Source: Nocardia jiangxiensis NBRC 101359 (GTDB lineage: Bacteria > Actinomycetota > Actinomycetes > Mycobacteriales > Mycobacteriaceae). From it: DNA of 64,000 nucleotides. The DNA is taken from the NCBI RefSeq assembly GCF_000308615.1, contig NZ_BAGB01000065.1:1-64000 (forward strand), given 5' to 3'. Within the stretch, counting starts at the first letter, position 1. Every line of letters begins with the position of its first letter. Position numbers and translations under genes: made by a program. Below are positions 8,734 through 18,898 of the stretch, one piece after another. The notes below the pieces were generated by a model that searched no databases, was not told the origin of the DNA, and saw only the letters and a list, made by a program, of their open reading frames with translations.

Positions 8734-9483
8734 ATGGCAGCAGGCAAGGGCGGCGCCAAGCCGTCGAAGGAAGCGAAGGCCGCGGAGAAGGCGGCGCGCA
8801 AGCAGGCCTCCAAGGAGCGGCGCAAGCAGCTCTGGCAGGTATTCCAGATGCAGCGCAAGGAAGACAAGCTGCTGCTGCCCCTGATGATCGGCGCCTTCGT
8901 CGGCATCACGGTGATCATGGTGGTCATCGGCCTGCTCGTGCACATGCAGTGGTACCTGCTGCCGATCGGCCTGGTGCTGGGTGGTCTGGTTGCGTTCATC
9001 ATCTTCGGCCGCCGCGCCCAGAAGAACGCGTATGCCCGCATGGACGATCAGCCCGGCGCGGCCTGGTGGGTGCTGGACAATCTGCAGGGCAAGTGGCGGC
9101 CCACCCAGGCCGTTGCCGCCACCGCGCAGCTCGACGCGGTGCACCGGGTGATCGGCCTGCCCGGCGTCATCCTGGTCGCCGAGGGTTCCCCGCACCGGGT
9201 CAAATCGCTGCTGGCCCAGGAGAAGAAGAAGACCGCCCGCCTGGTCGGCGACACCCCGATCTACGACGTCGTGATCGGCAACGAGGAGGGTCAGGTCCCG
9301 CTCAAGACCCTGCAGCGCTACCTCACCAAACTCCCCCGCAACATCGACGCCAAGCGGATGGATCTCATCGAGGGCCGGCTGTCGGCCCTGGCCACCCGCG
9401 GCGGCCCGGCGCTGCCCAAGGGCCCGCTGCCCGGCGGCGCGAAGATGCGCGGCGTCCAGCGCACGGTCCGCCGCCGCAGCTGA
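8734..9483 (+). CDS. DUF4191 integral membrane protein
   Basis: A 249-residue protein matching the mycobacterial Rv2219 (DUF4191) position between lipA and glnA1. A Lys/Ala-rich N-terminus of about 45 residues precedes two adjacent hydrophobic segments (LLLPLMIGAFVGITVIMVVI and WYLLPIGLVLGGLVAFIIFG). A soluble domain with WWVLDNLQGKWRPTQAV, RDNS-independent VLVAEGSPHRVKSLL and a basic tail comes next. No function is established for the family. It ends with a bidirectional terminator shared with the RDD gene. Confidence 0.88.
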   Translation: MAAGKGGAKPSKEAKAAEKAARKQASKERRKQLWQVFQMQRKEDKLLLPLMIGAFVGITVIMVVIGLLVHMQWYLLPIGLVLGGLVAFIIFGRRAQKNAYARMDDQPGAAWWVLDNLQGKWRPTQAVAATAQLDAVHRVIGLPGVILVAEGSPHRVKSLLAQEKKKTARLVGDTPIYDVVIGNEEGQVPLKTLQRYLTKLPRNIDAKRMDLIEGRLSALATRGGPALPKGPLPGGAKMRGVQRTVRRRS

Positions 9484-9504
9484 GTCGGTCGGCCCCGAGA
9501 CGAC

Positions 9505-9536
9505 GAAGGCCCGCGTTCTTTCGAACGCGGGCCTTC
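9505..9536. terminator. bidirectional terminator between DUF4191 and RDD genes
   Basis: Perfect 14-base inverted repeat (arms 9505-9518 and 9523-9536, starting GAAGGCCCGC) with a 4-base TTTC loop, placed between two convergent genes. Confidence 0.85.
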
Positions 9537-9553
9537 TGCTGTTCCGGATGCGC

Positions 9554-10153
9554 TCAGCGGGTGCGGGCCAGACCCGTTCCGGTGGCGCGGTCGTGCATGC
9601 CGCGGCCGTCCGAATCGGCGAACAGGGCGGGCACCACGAAGATGAGCAGCACCTGGCGAACCAGGGCACGCACGAATCCGACCGCGGCGTCGAACCCCGG
9701 CGGCTTGGCCTGACCGCCGACAGCCGACCCGGACTTGCCCTCGGCCATGGCCTCGATCACATCGACACGCACCACGCGCATCCGCAGGAAGTACTGCCCC
9801 GGCGTGAACCCGAACAGCGTCACCGTGGCGACACCGAGCACGAACCACACCAGGAAGGTCGGCGTGGACAGGGCGCTGGTCACGGCCTCGAAGTTCGTCG
9901 GAGGCTGTTGACCGGCGGCGACATGCGTGCGGGCGATGATGCGCGCGGGATCGGGCCGGACGATCAACGCCGCGATTCCGGTCGCGATGATCCAGTCCAC
10001 GAACATGGCCACGATGCGCCGCGACATCGGCGCCAGCGAGCCGACACCGGATTTCGGCAGTCCCAGCAGTTTGCCCGGATATTCGTCCGGCAGCGGATCC
10101 CCCGAGTCCGCCGCATTGGGCCCCGACAGCCAGGAACCGGTGATACGTGCCAT
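9554..10153 (-). CDS. RDD-family membrane protein
   Basis: A 199-residue RDD protein, equivalent to Rv2219A by position. The first RDD segment is SRRIVAMFVDWIIATGIAAL. A second hydrophobic stretch (FLVWFVLGVATVTLFGFTPG) is followed by the typical QYFLRMRVVRVD, and a third membrane segment ends the protein (VRQVLLIFVVPALFADSDGR). The ATG at 10153 is preferred because the codons upstream of it are Arg-rich and unlike the family. Role unknown; RDD proteins are often placed among transport-related membrane proteins. Confidence 0.85.
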   Translation of the reverse strand: MARITGSWLSGPNAADSGDPLPDEYPGKLLGLPKSGVGSLAPMSRRIVAMFVDWIIATGIAALIVRPDPARIIARTHVAAGQQPPTNFEAVTSALSTPTFLVWFVLGVATVTLFGFTPGQYFLRMRVVRVDVIEAMAEGKSGSAVGGQAKPPGFDAAVGFVRALVRQVLLIFVVPALFADSDGRGMHDRATGTGLARTR

Positions 10154-10205
10154 GCGAGAATCGTATCCCCGGCCCGCGAGGGCACTGTCGAGGGTGGTGC
10201 GCGGC

Positions 10206-11246
10206 CTACCTCGGCGGCTCGCCCGGATCCGCCCAGACCTCCATCGGAACGACCGTCTGGCTGCGCCCGGCCGCATCCAGCACGCGGCCCATCCGCTTGA
10301 TGAACCGCAGCACGATCGACGTGCCCAGAATCGTCAGCCGCGGCGCCTCGACGGACAGCCGCGACTCCACCACCGCCACCTCGTGCACGGTGCGCAACGA
10401 AAAGCCGACGACGAGATTCGGCTCACCCCCGGACACCCGCATGCACACCCGTGCACCGGTGATGGCGAGCAGCGCCTCCACGGTGCGCCGATCGTTCGGA
10501 TCCGCTCTGGCCCACACCCACATGCCGACCGGCCACCCCGACAGTGACAGCGCCATATCGCATCGCACCTGAAGCTGCCCGCCCGCGACCATCCCGTCCA
10601 TCCTGCGGCGGACCGTACTGATGCTCAGGCCGGTCTCCCGGGCGAGGTCCGACAGCGCGGCCCGGCCGTCCTGCCCCAGGCGCAGGACCAGGGTGCGATC
10701 GGTGGCGTCCAGGGGACGCGGGCGGGGTGGCCGCTCGGGCCAGGGGCGCACGCCCGCCGCCAGCCGCGCCCGCTGGGCGGCGTCCAGCACGTTCAACTGC
10801 CAGTGGTCGCCCAGCCGGAAGGTCCGCGTGATCAGCAGCGTCCGGGTGGCGACGACGCCGGGCACCGCTGAGAGCGACTCCAGCAGCAGGCGCGAGAGCG
10901 CACCCAATCCGGGCACCGTGATCAGCAGTGACAGATCGTGACTGCCGCTGATGTGCTCGACGCTGAGCACATGCGGCCAGCGCGCCAGGCGCTGCGCGGT
11001 ATCGTTCGCCGCCCCGGTCGCGCAGTCGACCAGCACGATGGCCTGACAGGCGTCGGGCAGACCGGACGCGCGACCGCTCACCCAGGCCGCGCGGCCCCGG
11101 CTCAGCCGCTGCCAGCGTCGTGCGATGGTCGCCGGGTCGACCTCGAGGGCGGCGCCGATCCGCTGCCACGAGGCCCGCGGAGCGATCTCCAGGCAATTGA
11201 TCACCGCCAGATCCAGCTCGTCCAGAGCGATGGCAGAATCCTGCAT
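10206..11246 (-). CDS. Lrp/AsnC-type regulator with two Lrp units
   Basis: A 346-residue regulator with a duplicated Lrp/AsnC layout. The first helix-turn-helix (ALDELDLAVINCLEIAPRAS ... VDPATIARRWQRL) is followed by an effector-binding-like region (HVLSVEHISGSHDLSLLITV). A second helix-turn-helix (DATDRTLVLRLGQDGRAALS ... LSISTVRRRMDGM) and a second sensor region come after. The ATG at 11246 begins right before the first domain. It is divergent from an M20 amidohydrolase and a transporter, so it probably controls them in response to an amino acid or N-acyl amino acid. The intergenic TTTCGAAA (11259-11266) is a possible operator core. Confidence 0.85.
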   Translation of the reverse strand: MQDSAIALDELDLAVINCLEIAPRASWQRIGAALEVDPATIARRWQRLSRGRAAWVSGRASGLPDACQAIVLVDCATGAANDTAQRLARWPHVLSVEHISGSHDLSLLITVPGLGALSRLLLESLSAVPGVVATRTLLITRTFRLGDHWQLNVLDAAQRARLAAGVRPWPERPPRPRPLDATDRTLVLRLGQDGRAALSDLARETGLSISTVRRRMDGMVAGGQLQVRCDMALSLSGWPVGMWVWARADPNDRRTVEALLAITGARVCMRVSGGEPNLVVGFSLRTVHEVAVVESRLSVEAPRLTILGTSIVLRFIKRMGRVLDAAGRSQTVVPMEVWADPGEPPR

Positions 11247-11340
11247 CGGGACACCAATTTTCGAAATATCCGGCAGATTTACCGACTCTTCTGCTCCCCT
11301 CGCCATCCTGTCACGATTCCGCACGACAGGAGGTCCGGCG

Positions 11341-12579
11341 ATGCCGACATCGACAGAAAGTCAAGCGCTGCAGGAAGATCTGGTCCGCCTACGTCGCCGG
11401 ATCCACGGCGAGCCGGAACTCGGACTGGATCTGCCCCGCACCCGGCGACGGGTGCTCGACGCGCTGGCGGGCCTACCGCTGGAGATCACCGTCGGGCGCG
11501 AACTCGGCTCGGTGACCGCGGTGCTGCGCGGCGGACGCGCGGGCCCGGCGGTTCTGCTGCGGGGAGATATGGACGCGCTGCCCCTGGCCGAGCTCACCGG
11601 ACTGGACTACGCCTCGCGCACCGAGACCATGCACGCTTGCGGGCACGACCTGCACACCGCGATGCTGGTCGGAGCGGCGCAGCTGCTCGCGCGATGTCGC
11701 GAAAAGCTCACGGGTGACGTGATTTTCATGTTCCAACCCGGTGAGGAAGGCCAGGACGGGGCCGCGCGGATGATCGAGGAGGGAGTACTCGAAGCGGCGG
11801 GCGCGCCACCGATCGCCGCCTATGCGATCCACGTGATGTCGGCCCGCTTCCCGCACGGGACCTTCACCACCCGCCGCGGGGCCGTCCTCGCCGGGGGTGA
11901 TCTGCTTCGTGTCACGGTACGCGGCACCGGCGGGCACGGATCGGCTCCACACCTGGCGCGCGACCCGATTTCGGCCGCGGCGGCGATGATCGGCGCGCTG
12001 CCCGGCCTGCTCACTCGGACTGTCGCGCCACAGGACACCGCGGTGCTCACCATCGGGGCGATCCACGCGGGCAGCGCCGGAAACGTCATCCCCGGCAGCG
12101 CCGAATTCCGCGGCACACTGCGCTGGCACACCCCGCAGATCCGGGATGCGTTGCGCGCGAGCCTGTCCGGAATGTGCCGCTCGATCGCACACGCCTTCGG
12201 GGTCGAGGCCGAAACGCAGATCACGCCCTATGTCGGGGCCACCGTCAACGATGCCGCCGAGGCGGACTTCGCCGCCGGCGTCGCGGCCGATCTGCACGGT
12301 CCGCACCGCTATCGGGAACTGCCACAGCCCTTGTGCGCGGGCGAGGACTTCTCCAACGTTCTCGATCGCGTCCCCGGCGCGATGATCCTGCTCGGCGCCT
12401 GCCCGCCGGAGGCCGATCCGGCCACCGCCCCCGACATCCATTCTCCCTACGCGGTTTTCGACGACGCGATCCTGTCCGACGGAGCGAATTACCTCGCAGA
12501 ACTGGCGTCCCGACGACTGGATATCGCGGCAACGTCGAATGCCGTTGCCGCGCAAGCTCTCCCGGACGCGGTCCGATAA
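11341..12579 (+). CDS. M20-family amidohydrolase (N-acyl-amino-acid deacylase type)
   Basis: A 412-residue metallo-amidohydrolase of the M20D/hippurate hydrolase type. Metal and catalytic motifs are in order: RGDMDALPL, HACGHDLHTAM, the general-base pair in PGEEGQDGA, the dimerisation-domain signature GTGGHGSAPH and CAGEDFS near the end. AGGAGG lies 7 bases before the ATG. Twelve bases separate it from the transporter gene that follows, so import and hydrolysis of one substrate is likely, under the divergent Lrp-type regulator. The substrate (N-acyl amino acid, amide or indole conjugate) cannot be read from sequence. Confidence 0.9.
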   Translation: MPTSTESQALQEDLVRLRRRIHGEPELGLDLPRTRRRVLDALAGLPLEITVGRELGSVTAVLRGGRAGPAVLLRGDMDALPLAELTGLDYASRTETMHACGHDLHTAMLVGAAQLLARCREKLTGDVIFMFQPGEEGQDGAARMIEEGVLEAAGAPPIAAYAIHVMSARFPHGTFTTRRGAVLAGGDLLRVTVRGTGGHGSAPHLARDPISAAAAMIGALPGLLTRTVAPQDTAVLTIGAIHAGSAGNVIPGSAEFRGTLRWHTPQIRDALRASLSGMCRSIAHAFGVEAETQITPYVGATVNDAAEADFAAGVAADLHGPHRYRELPQPLCAGEDFSNVLDRVPGAMILLGACPPEADPATAPDIHSPYAVFDDAILSDGANYLAELASRRLDIAATSNAVAAQALPDAVR

Positions 12580-12591
12580 GGAGGAAATACC

Positions 12592-13971
12592 ATGTCCACC
12601 AGCACATCCGCCGCACAACCCGATCACGTCGACCCCGCCGGACCGGATATCGCGAATCCGCGTGCGGCCACACCCGCAGTCGTCGATCCCACCGACACAA
12701 CCGTCCTCACGACCTCAGGCACTCCCGCACCGCCCACCTGGCGCACACTGCTGTCGACCGGGACCGGCAATGCGCTCGAATGGTTCGACTGGGCGATCTT
12801 CGGCACGTTCTCGCCGTTCTTCGCGCACCAGTTCTTCCCCGACGCGACGGGCATGCTCGCCCTGCTGTCGGTGTTGGCGGTATTCGCGGTCGGATTCGTG
12901 ATGCGGCCGATCGGCAGCCTGCTGTTCGGGTGGTACGCCGACCGGAAAGGGCGGCGCGCCGCCCTGATCGGCTCGATCGCCCTGGCTTCGAGCGGCAGTC
13001 TGCTCATCGGAGTGTGCCCCACGCATGCCGCGATCGGCCTCGCCGCGCCGGGGATACTGGTGCTGGCCCGGTTGGCGCAGGGGCTCGGGCACGGTGGCGA
13101 AATGCCCGCGGTACAGACCTATCTGGCCGAATCCGCGCCGCCGGGGCGGCGCGGTCGGTGGGGCGCGTTCATCTACATCTCCGGCACCACCGGAATCATC
13201 GTCTCGACCGTGCTCGGGGCGATCGGCTCCGGCGTGCTGAGCAGAGCTCAGATGACCGCGTGGGGATGGCGGGTCCCGTTTCTGCTGGGCGGTGTCGTCG
13301 GCGCGTACACGCTGGTGATGCGGCTGCGGCTGACGGAGAGCGCGAGCTTCGCCCGCAACACCGCACCGCGGGCGCCGCTGTTGCGCGGACTGTGGACGCA
13401 CCGGATCGGCTGTGCGCGGGCGTTCGCCCTGACGCTCGGTGGCACCGTCACCTTCTATCTCTGGGTGATCGGCACCCCGGCGCAGGAGGTGGCCGCACAT
13501 CGGATTCCCGCCGCACAGGTGTTGTGGATCAGCGTGCTGGCCTCGGTCGCGATGATCGCGATGCTGCCGCTGTACGGCGCCCTGGCCGATCGAGTCGGAC
13601 GTCGGCCGGTGCTGCTGCTGGCCAATCTCGGCAGCGCCGCGGCGATCTTCCCGCTCACCGCGTTGCTCGGCCGCGGGCCCTGGCAACTGGCTTCGGCGTT
13701 GATCGTGGCGATGATCTTCCTCGCGCCGTTCGCGGCGATCATCCCGGCCGTGTACGCCGAGTTGTTCCCGACCGGAATCCGCGCCACCGGCAGCGGGCTG
13801 GGCGCCGCGGTCGCCACGGCGATGTTCGGCGGCACCGCACCGTATCTGCAGACCTGGCTCACCGGTTCACATCACGCGACGCTGTTCGCGGGCTACGTCC
13901 TGATCCTGTCGCTGGCCAGCGCCGCGGTCGTGCTGGGCATGCCGGAGACTCGCGACGCCCCGATCGACTGA
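12592..13971 (+). CDS. MFS transporter, metabolite:H+ symporter (MHS) type
   Basis: A 459-residue transporter with an N-terminal cytoplasmic extension of about 45 residues and roughly twelve hydrophobic segments. GNALEWFDWAIFGTFSPFFA and the loop GWYADRKGRRAALI are typical of the MHS subfamily (citrate, ketoglutarate, shikimate-type carriers). AAGGAGG stands 8 bases upstream of the ATG. It is the second gene of an operon with the M20 amidohydrolase and probably imports that enzyme's substrate or an organic acid. Confidence 0.9.
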   Translation: MSTSTSAAQPDHVDPAGPDIANPRAATPAVVDPTDTTVLTTSGTPAPPTWRTLLSTGTGNALEWFDWAIFGTFSPFFAHQFFPDATGMLALLSVLAVFAVGFVMRPIGSLLFGWYADRKGRRAALIGSIALASSGSLLIGVCPTHAAIGLAAPGILVLARLAQGLGHGGEMPAVQTYLAESAPPGRRGRWGAFIYISGTTGIIVSTVLGAIGSGVLSRAQMTAWGWRVPFLLGGVVGAYTLVMRLRLTESASFARNTAPRAPLLRGLWTHRIGCARAFALTLGGTVTFYLWVIGTPAQEVAAHRIPAAQVLWISVLASVAMIAMLPLYGALADRVGRRPVLLLANLGSAAAIFPLTALLGRGPWQLASALIVAMIFLAPFAAIIPAVYAELFPTGIRATGSGLGAAVATAMFGGTAPYLQTWLTGSHHATLFAGYVLILSLASAAVVLGMPETRDAPID

Positions 13972-14156
13972 CCTCGATGTTCACCAAGGAGAAACCATCG
14001 ACCGGGCACAGAGACGTGTGCCACATTTTTCCCCAACCGGTGCACCCGCCCCCCACCCCGCGGTGGCAGGATGTTCCTGCTGGTCGAGCACGGCCGGGCG
14101 ACAGCCGTGCCACCCTCGGTACGCCGGGGAGGTGCACAGCCCGCCCAGCAGTACGT

Positions 14157-14194
14157 GTAACACTGGCGAAACACAGCCTTGATTGTCGGGAAAC
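14157..14194 (+). promoter_or_regulatory. GlnR box upstream of glnA1
   Basis: The segment reads GTAAC-N6-GAAAC-N6-TTGAT-N6-GAAAC (14157-14161, 14168-14172, 14179-14183, 14190-14194), which fits the actinobacterial GlnR consensus gTnAc-n6-GaAAc repeated twice. It ends about 73 bases before the glnA1 GTG. It implies that nitrogen status controls glnA1 through GlnR. Confidence 0.8.
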
Positions 14195-14267
14195 ACCGCA
14201 TCCATACCGTCAAGCAGCGATACCCAGCAATCGGTACGGGCTGGGAACCGATCCGTAAGGAGTACAA

Positions 14268-15704
<1,437 letters not shown>

Positions 15705-15737
15705 GCCTTCCCGAGGCTCTGACCTGCGGCGGAACAC

Positions 15738-16934
15738 CTATCCGTGCTCTTCCGTCCGCAGTTCGTCCGCAGTAGTTCGCACCGAGTCCATCCGTTCCGC
15801 GATCACTTCACCGATTGCGGTCCGGGTGGACTCGTCTGCGTCCGGCCACAGATGCCCGTACGTGTCCAGCGTGGTGCGCGCCGAGGCGTGACGTAGCCGC
15901 GCCTGCACGGTCTTCACATCGGCCTTCTTGGAGATCAGCAGCGACGCGAAGTAGTGCCGCAGATCGTGAAAGCTGAATTCCTCTGGGAGAGACGGCACTT
16001 GGTTCTTCTCGCGGACGACACGCAACGCCCGTTCAATCTGCCACGGCGGCAACGGCTGAGCCTCGCCATTGGTCACCATGTTCGTGTGCGGCCACCGCTG
16101 CTTGGACGCCGAGAGCAGCAACGTCAACTCCCGCGGAATCGGGATCGGCGTCTCACTCGTCGGCGACTTGAGCGGATCGGCCGGCCACTGCTGCGCTGGG
16201 TGGATGACCCCACGCATGAAGTCGATATCCGCGACCCGCAGCGCCGACACCTCCGCCACCCGCAACCCCGCAAATGCACCGAGCAGCACCGCCACCCGCA
16301 TATGGCCCGGACATGCGTCGTAGAGCTGCCAGACCTGTTCCGTCGTGGCGATGTACGGCTTCTGCTTACCCATCGGCGGAGATGTCTTGCGCGAGCACGG
16401 ATTACGCGCGATCAGACCCTCATGCCAGGCATCGTTCATGATCTGCGACAACCGCCCATGCAGCGCATAGACGTAGCTCGGTTTCAGCCCTTCCCGCTTC
16501 AGCCCGGCGACCCACGCCTTCACCGAGGACGGCCGCACCGCCGAAAGCTGCATATTGCCGAACGTCGCGGTGATGCGCTTGATGTGGGTCTTGGCCTCAC
16601 GGACCGTCCCCTTCCGGTGGATCTCGTACCCCTGAATCCACTGGTCGCACCACTGCTGCACGGTGATCGCGGCATCCCGAGGAGCCACGTGTGTGCCCTG
16701 CACCAAGCTCGACATCTGGTTGGACAGCCACGTCTCGGCGTCGGCCTTGCGTTCGAAGCCGCGGACATGCTCTATCGATTGGTCATCGACGTACCGAGCC
16801 CGCCACCGCTTCTTGCACCCATAGTTCGCCGATCGCACCGTTTGCCGACTCTTGCCGCCGTCCTCCTGGGTGACGTAAACGGTCTTGTGCCAGCGGTCTT
16901 CGACTCCTGACCGCCGATTGCGCTTACCGGCCAT
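15738..16934 (-). CDS. int: tyrosine recombinase (integrase)
   Basis: A 398-residue phage-type integrase with all catalytic residues: Arg225 (AGLRVAE), Lys256, His323 and Arg326 (HDLRHYF), His349 (LRHAS) and the nucleophile Tyr359 (DTYGH). The N-terminal part has an arm-binding-like basic domain and a SAM-like core-binding domain (from about residue 90, TVQQWCDQWI). The ATG at 16934 shares one base with the excisionase stop (TGATG), pointing to translational coupling. A GTG three bases earlier is possible. Its last codons contain one copy of a 20-base repeat found again near the right end of the element. It should recombine the 25-base glnA core. Confidence 0.93.
   Translation of the reverse strand: MAGKRNRRSGVEDRWHKTVYVTQEDGGKSRQTVRSANYGCKKRWRARYVDDQSIEHVRGFERKADAETWLSNQMSSLVQGTHVAPRDAAITVQQWCDQWIQGYEIHRKGTVREAKTHIKRITATFGNMQLSAVRPSSVKAWVAGLKREGLKPSYVYALHGRLSQIMNDAWHEGLIARNPCSRKTSPPMGKQKPYIATTEQVWQLYDACPGHMRVAVLLGAFAGLRVAEVSALRVADIDFMRGVIHPAQQWPADPLKSPTSETPIPIPRELTLLLSASKQRWPHTNMVTNGEAQPLPPWQIERALRVVREKNQVPSLPEEFSFHDLRHYFASLLISKKADVKTVQARLRHASARTTLDTYGHLWPDADESTRTAIGEVIAERMDSVRTTADELRTEEHG
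15753..15772 (+). repeat. candidate integrase arm-type site, left
   Basis: Twenty bases starting CGTCCGCAGTTC, made of two CGTCCGCAG units separated by two bases. They are identical to 21676-21695. The copy lies inside the 3' end of int, 48 bases from the left att repeat. Confidence 0.6.
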
Positions 16935-17164
16935 CACGCCACCATCCGACGACGCTCAGCCTCCAACTCGATACCCGCCCGCTCCTGCTCAGCGATCCAG
17001 GCCAGCACGGTCGTCTTCTTCCACACGCGCCGACGAGCACTGAGCTTGAAGCTGGGCGGTTTGGTCGGGTCCCCGATATGCGCCCACCACCGCCAAGTGG
17101 CCTCCGGAATCCCGGTCAGCGCCTCCAACTGCTTGGCCCGCAGGTAGGTCTCATCCTCGATCAT
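16934..17164 (-). CDS. xis: excisionase / AlpA-type helix-turn-helix protein
   Basis: A small basic protein (about 76 residues) with a winged helix-turn-helix of the MerR/AlpA excisionase type: YLRAKQLEALTGIPEATWRW ... ARRRVWKKTTVLAWIAEQER. It sits between rep and int, the usual place of xis in pSAM2-like elements, and its stop overlaps the int start. The ATG at 17164 is preferred over one six bases upstream because AGGAGG then lies 8 bases away. That ribosome-binding site overlaps the rep stop codon. Confidence 0.82.
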   Translation of the reverse strand: MIEDETYLRAKQLEALTGIPEATWRWWAHIGDPTKPPSFKLSARRRVWKKTTVLAWIAEQERAGIELEAERRRMVA

Positions 17165-17176
17165 GGTCATTGCCTC

Positions 17177-18898
17177 CTATGCCGCTTCCGGAATTGCCGA
17201 AAGGTCATGCGTGCCTGGCGGGTTCGGTAACAGGCCGACCGCGCGGTAGTACTCGTTCTGCCAGGTCGTCCGATCGGCGATTCCCTGGAAGATCAGGACT
17301 TCCCGGGGCGGACAGTCCTTGTCACCCGGACGGACCGGGACCACCCGCAGGTGGTCTATCTGCGGCTTGCTCATACCGGCCTGAGCGAGCATCTGCCGAA
17401 CGAAATCAGCGCGGTCGGCCTTGTGATCGGGAAGCGTTTTCCCGGTCCACTTCCGGGAGACCAGCACCCGCCGACCCGGCAACCCGAGGGTGTCCCGACG
17501 ATGCGCCTTGCCCGTGCACCGGCCCGGCACCGTCTTGTCGCTGGCGCCCTGCGGCACGATGCCGTAGCGCAGCCACACCGGGCACCGCGGAGAGCACGGG
17601 ACGTACTGCAGCTCCTCGTGCAACCGGTCGTAATGCGCTCGGGTGCGCTCGATGTCGGTCTCCAGCACCTCGCTGATGGACTTCGTGAGGTACTTGGTGA
17701 CGTAGTTGATCGTCTTGTTGGACTCCTCCCCCGGGATCACGCCCTTGATGTCCCGAGGGTCCACCTGGGGGCCGAACCGGACCACGTGCGCGGGGTCGAG
17801 TTCGTCCATCGTGTCCAGGTGGTCCATCACCTCGTCCCAGCCCGCCAATGGCCGGCGGGTGCGCGGATCAACGAAGGTCATCGCGGCCGGGTCCCAGACC
17901 GGCATGTTCCCGTCCCAGTAGACCGGCTCGTCGAAGTGCGGCCACCACACCTGGTGATACGTCGCATCAGTGACGCGGCGGATCAGCTCACGCGGGATAT
18001 CGGTGCGGATCAGCACATGGAAATGCGGAGCGCCGCGCTTCTGCGGCTCCACCACCGCGAAGTACTGCACGTCATACCCGACCGCCCGGCGCAGGTTCTG
18101 CACCCACCGGTCGAAACACGCCGCAGCGAACGCGATATCCCGCGCCGCCCGGGTGTAGTCATAGCTGTCCGGGTGGACCGGTGATCCGTCCGAGCAGACC
18201 TTGCCGTCCTTGTCCCGGTCCCCGGTCCGGTTGATCCGCCCGTAGCTGTCCATGGTCAGCGTGACCATCATCCCGGGCCGATACCCACCCGGATAGGCCG
18301 CCTTGATCGTGTGCTTCTGCACCTTCTTACGCGGCAGCTCCGGAGTGTCCTGACGCCGCTTGGTGGACCGCTTGCGGCGAGGCTTGTCGATCGGATCGAG
18401 GGCGACCAACCGGCCGCGCACACCCGACTCACGCAGCTCCCGATCCAGGTCCGCCACCACCTCGCGGATGCCGTCCATCAGTTCGGTGTCCCCGGCCGCC
18501 TTCGCGGACCGGTAGTCCTGGGCCAGATCCGCGCGGGCGGTGTAGAGGCCGACCTGGTGCTCGGTGGGGTCCTTCTTCTCCTGGACCGGCTCACGATCGA
18601 GGTGATAGCCCTCCTTGCACTGCTGCTTACGCAAGGCTCGAGCCCGCTTCGCACACGAAGGACAAACGCTGCTGACCGTCGACTTGCACGGCGAGCCAAC
18701 AACTCTCGACTCCCCCGTGGACTGGTCGAAGGTCCGCATCGGGACCGGCCGACGACACGCCCCGTACTTGTCCGCCGCCGCCTCGGCCACATCCAACCCG
18801 ATAGGCAACGCCCGACGATCCGCAGCCGTGACACGGGACAAGCCCGCCACGAGTTCCGTGACAGGCGAATCCTGTTCTGTGACAACAGAATCGGTCAC
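17177..18898 (-). CDS. rolling-circle replication initiator, RepSA type (HUH endonuclease)
   Basis: A 573-residue initiator like the RepSA proteins of actinomycete integrative elements. An N-terminal zinc-ribbon-like stretch (CPSCAKRAR, near residue 79) and a very basic linker (DKPRRKRSTKRRQ) precede the nuclease domain. There the HUH motif is PHFHVLIRT (His292, His294), and the tyrosine motif is INYVTKYLTKS (Tyr399 or Tyr403 as nicking residue). A second Cys cluster (CSPRCPVWLRYG) follows. The start is GTG, overlapping the preceding stop as GTGA. It would nick the double-strand origin of the excised circle; the origin was not identified. Confidence 0.88.
   Translation of the reverse strand: MTDSVVTEQDSPVTELVAGLSRVTAADRRALPIGLDVAEAAADKYGACRRPVPMRTFDQSTGESRVVGSPCKSTVSSVCPSCAKRARALRKQQCKEGYHLDREPVQEKKDPTEHQVGLYTARADLAQDYRSAKAAGDTELMDGIREVVADLDRELRESGVRGRLVALDPIDKPRRKRSTKRRQDTPELPRKKVQKHTIKAAYPGGYRPGMMVTLTMDSYGRINRTGDRDKDGKVCSDGSPVHPDSYDYTRAARDIAFAAACFDRWVQNLRRAVGYDVQYFAVVEPQKRGAPHFHVLIRTDIPRELIRRVTDATYHQVWWPHFDEPVYWDGNMPVWDPAAMTFVDPRTRRPLAGWDEVMDHLDTMDELDPAHVVRFGPQVDPRDIKGVIPGEESNKTINYVTKYLTKSISEVLETDIERTRAHYDRLHEELQYVPCSPRCPVWLRYGIVPQGASDKTVPGRCTGKAHRRDTLGLPGRRVLVSRKWTGKTLPDHKADRADFVRQMLAQAGMSKPQIDHLRVVPVRPGDKDCPPREVLIFQGIADRTTWQNEYYRAVGLLPNPPGTHDLSAIPEAA

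Noticed and set aside
6382..9669. A 1,095-codon open frame on the minus strand opposite the EF-G2-like and DUF4191 genes
   Set aside because: It is a high-GC shadow: Arg/Gly/Gln/His-rich low-complexity translation, no family motif, and exactly opposite two well-recognised genes.
10154..10276. Longer N-terminus for the RDD protein (start at 10276)
   Set aside because: The extra codons are almost all Arg/Gly/Ser and overlap the end of the regulator gene region; the ATG at 10153 fits the family length.
12174..14258. A 694-codon plus-strand open frame over the M20 and MFS genes
   Set aside because: Arg-rich shadow in the wrong frame; the overlapped genes have clear motifs and ribosome-binding sites.
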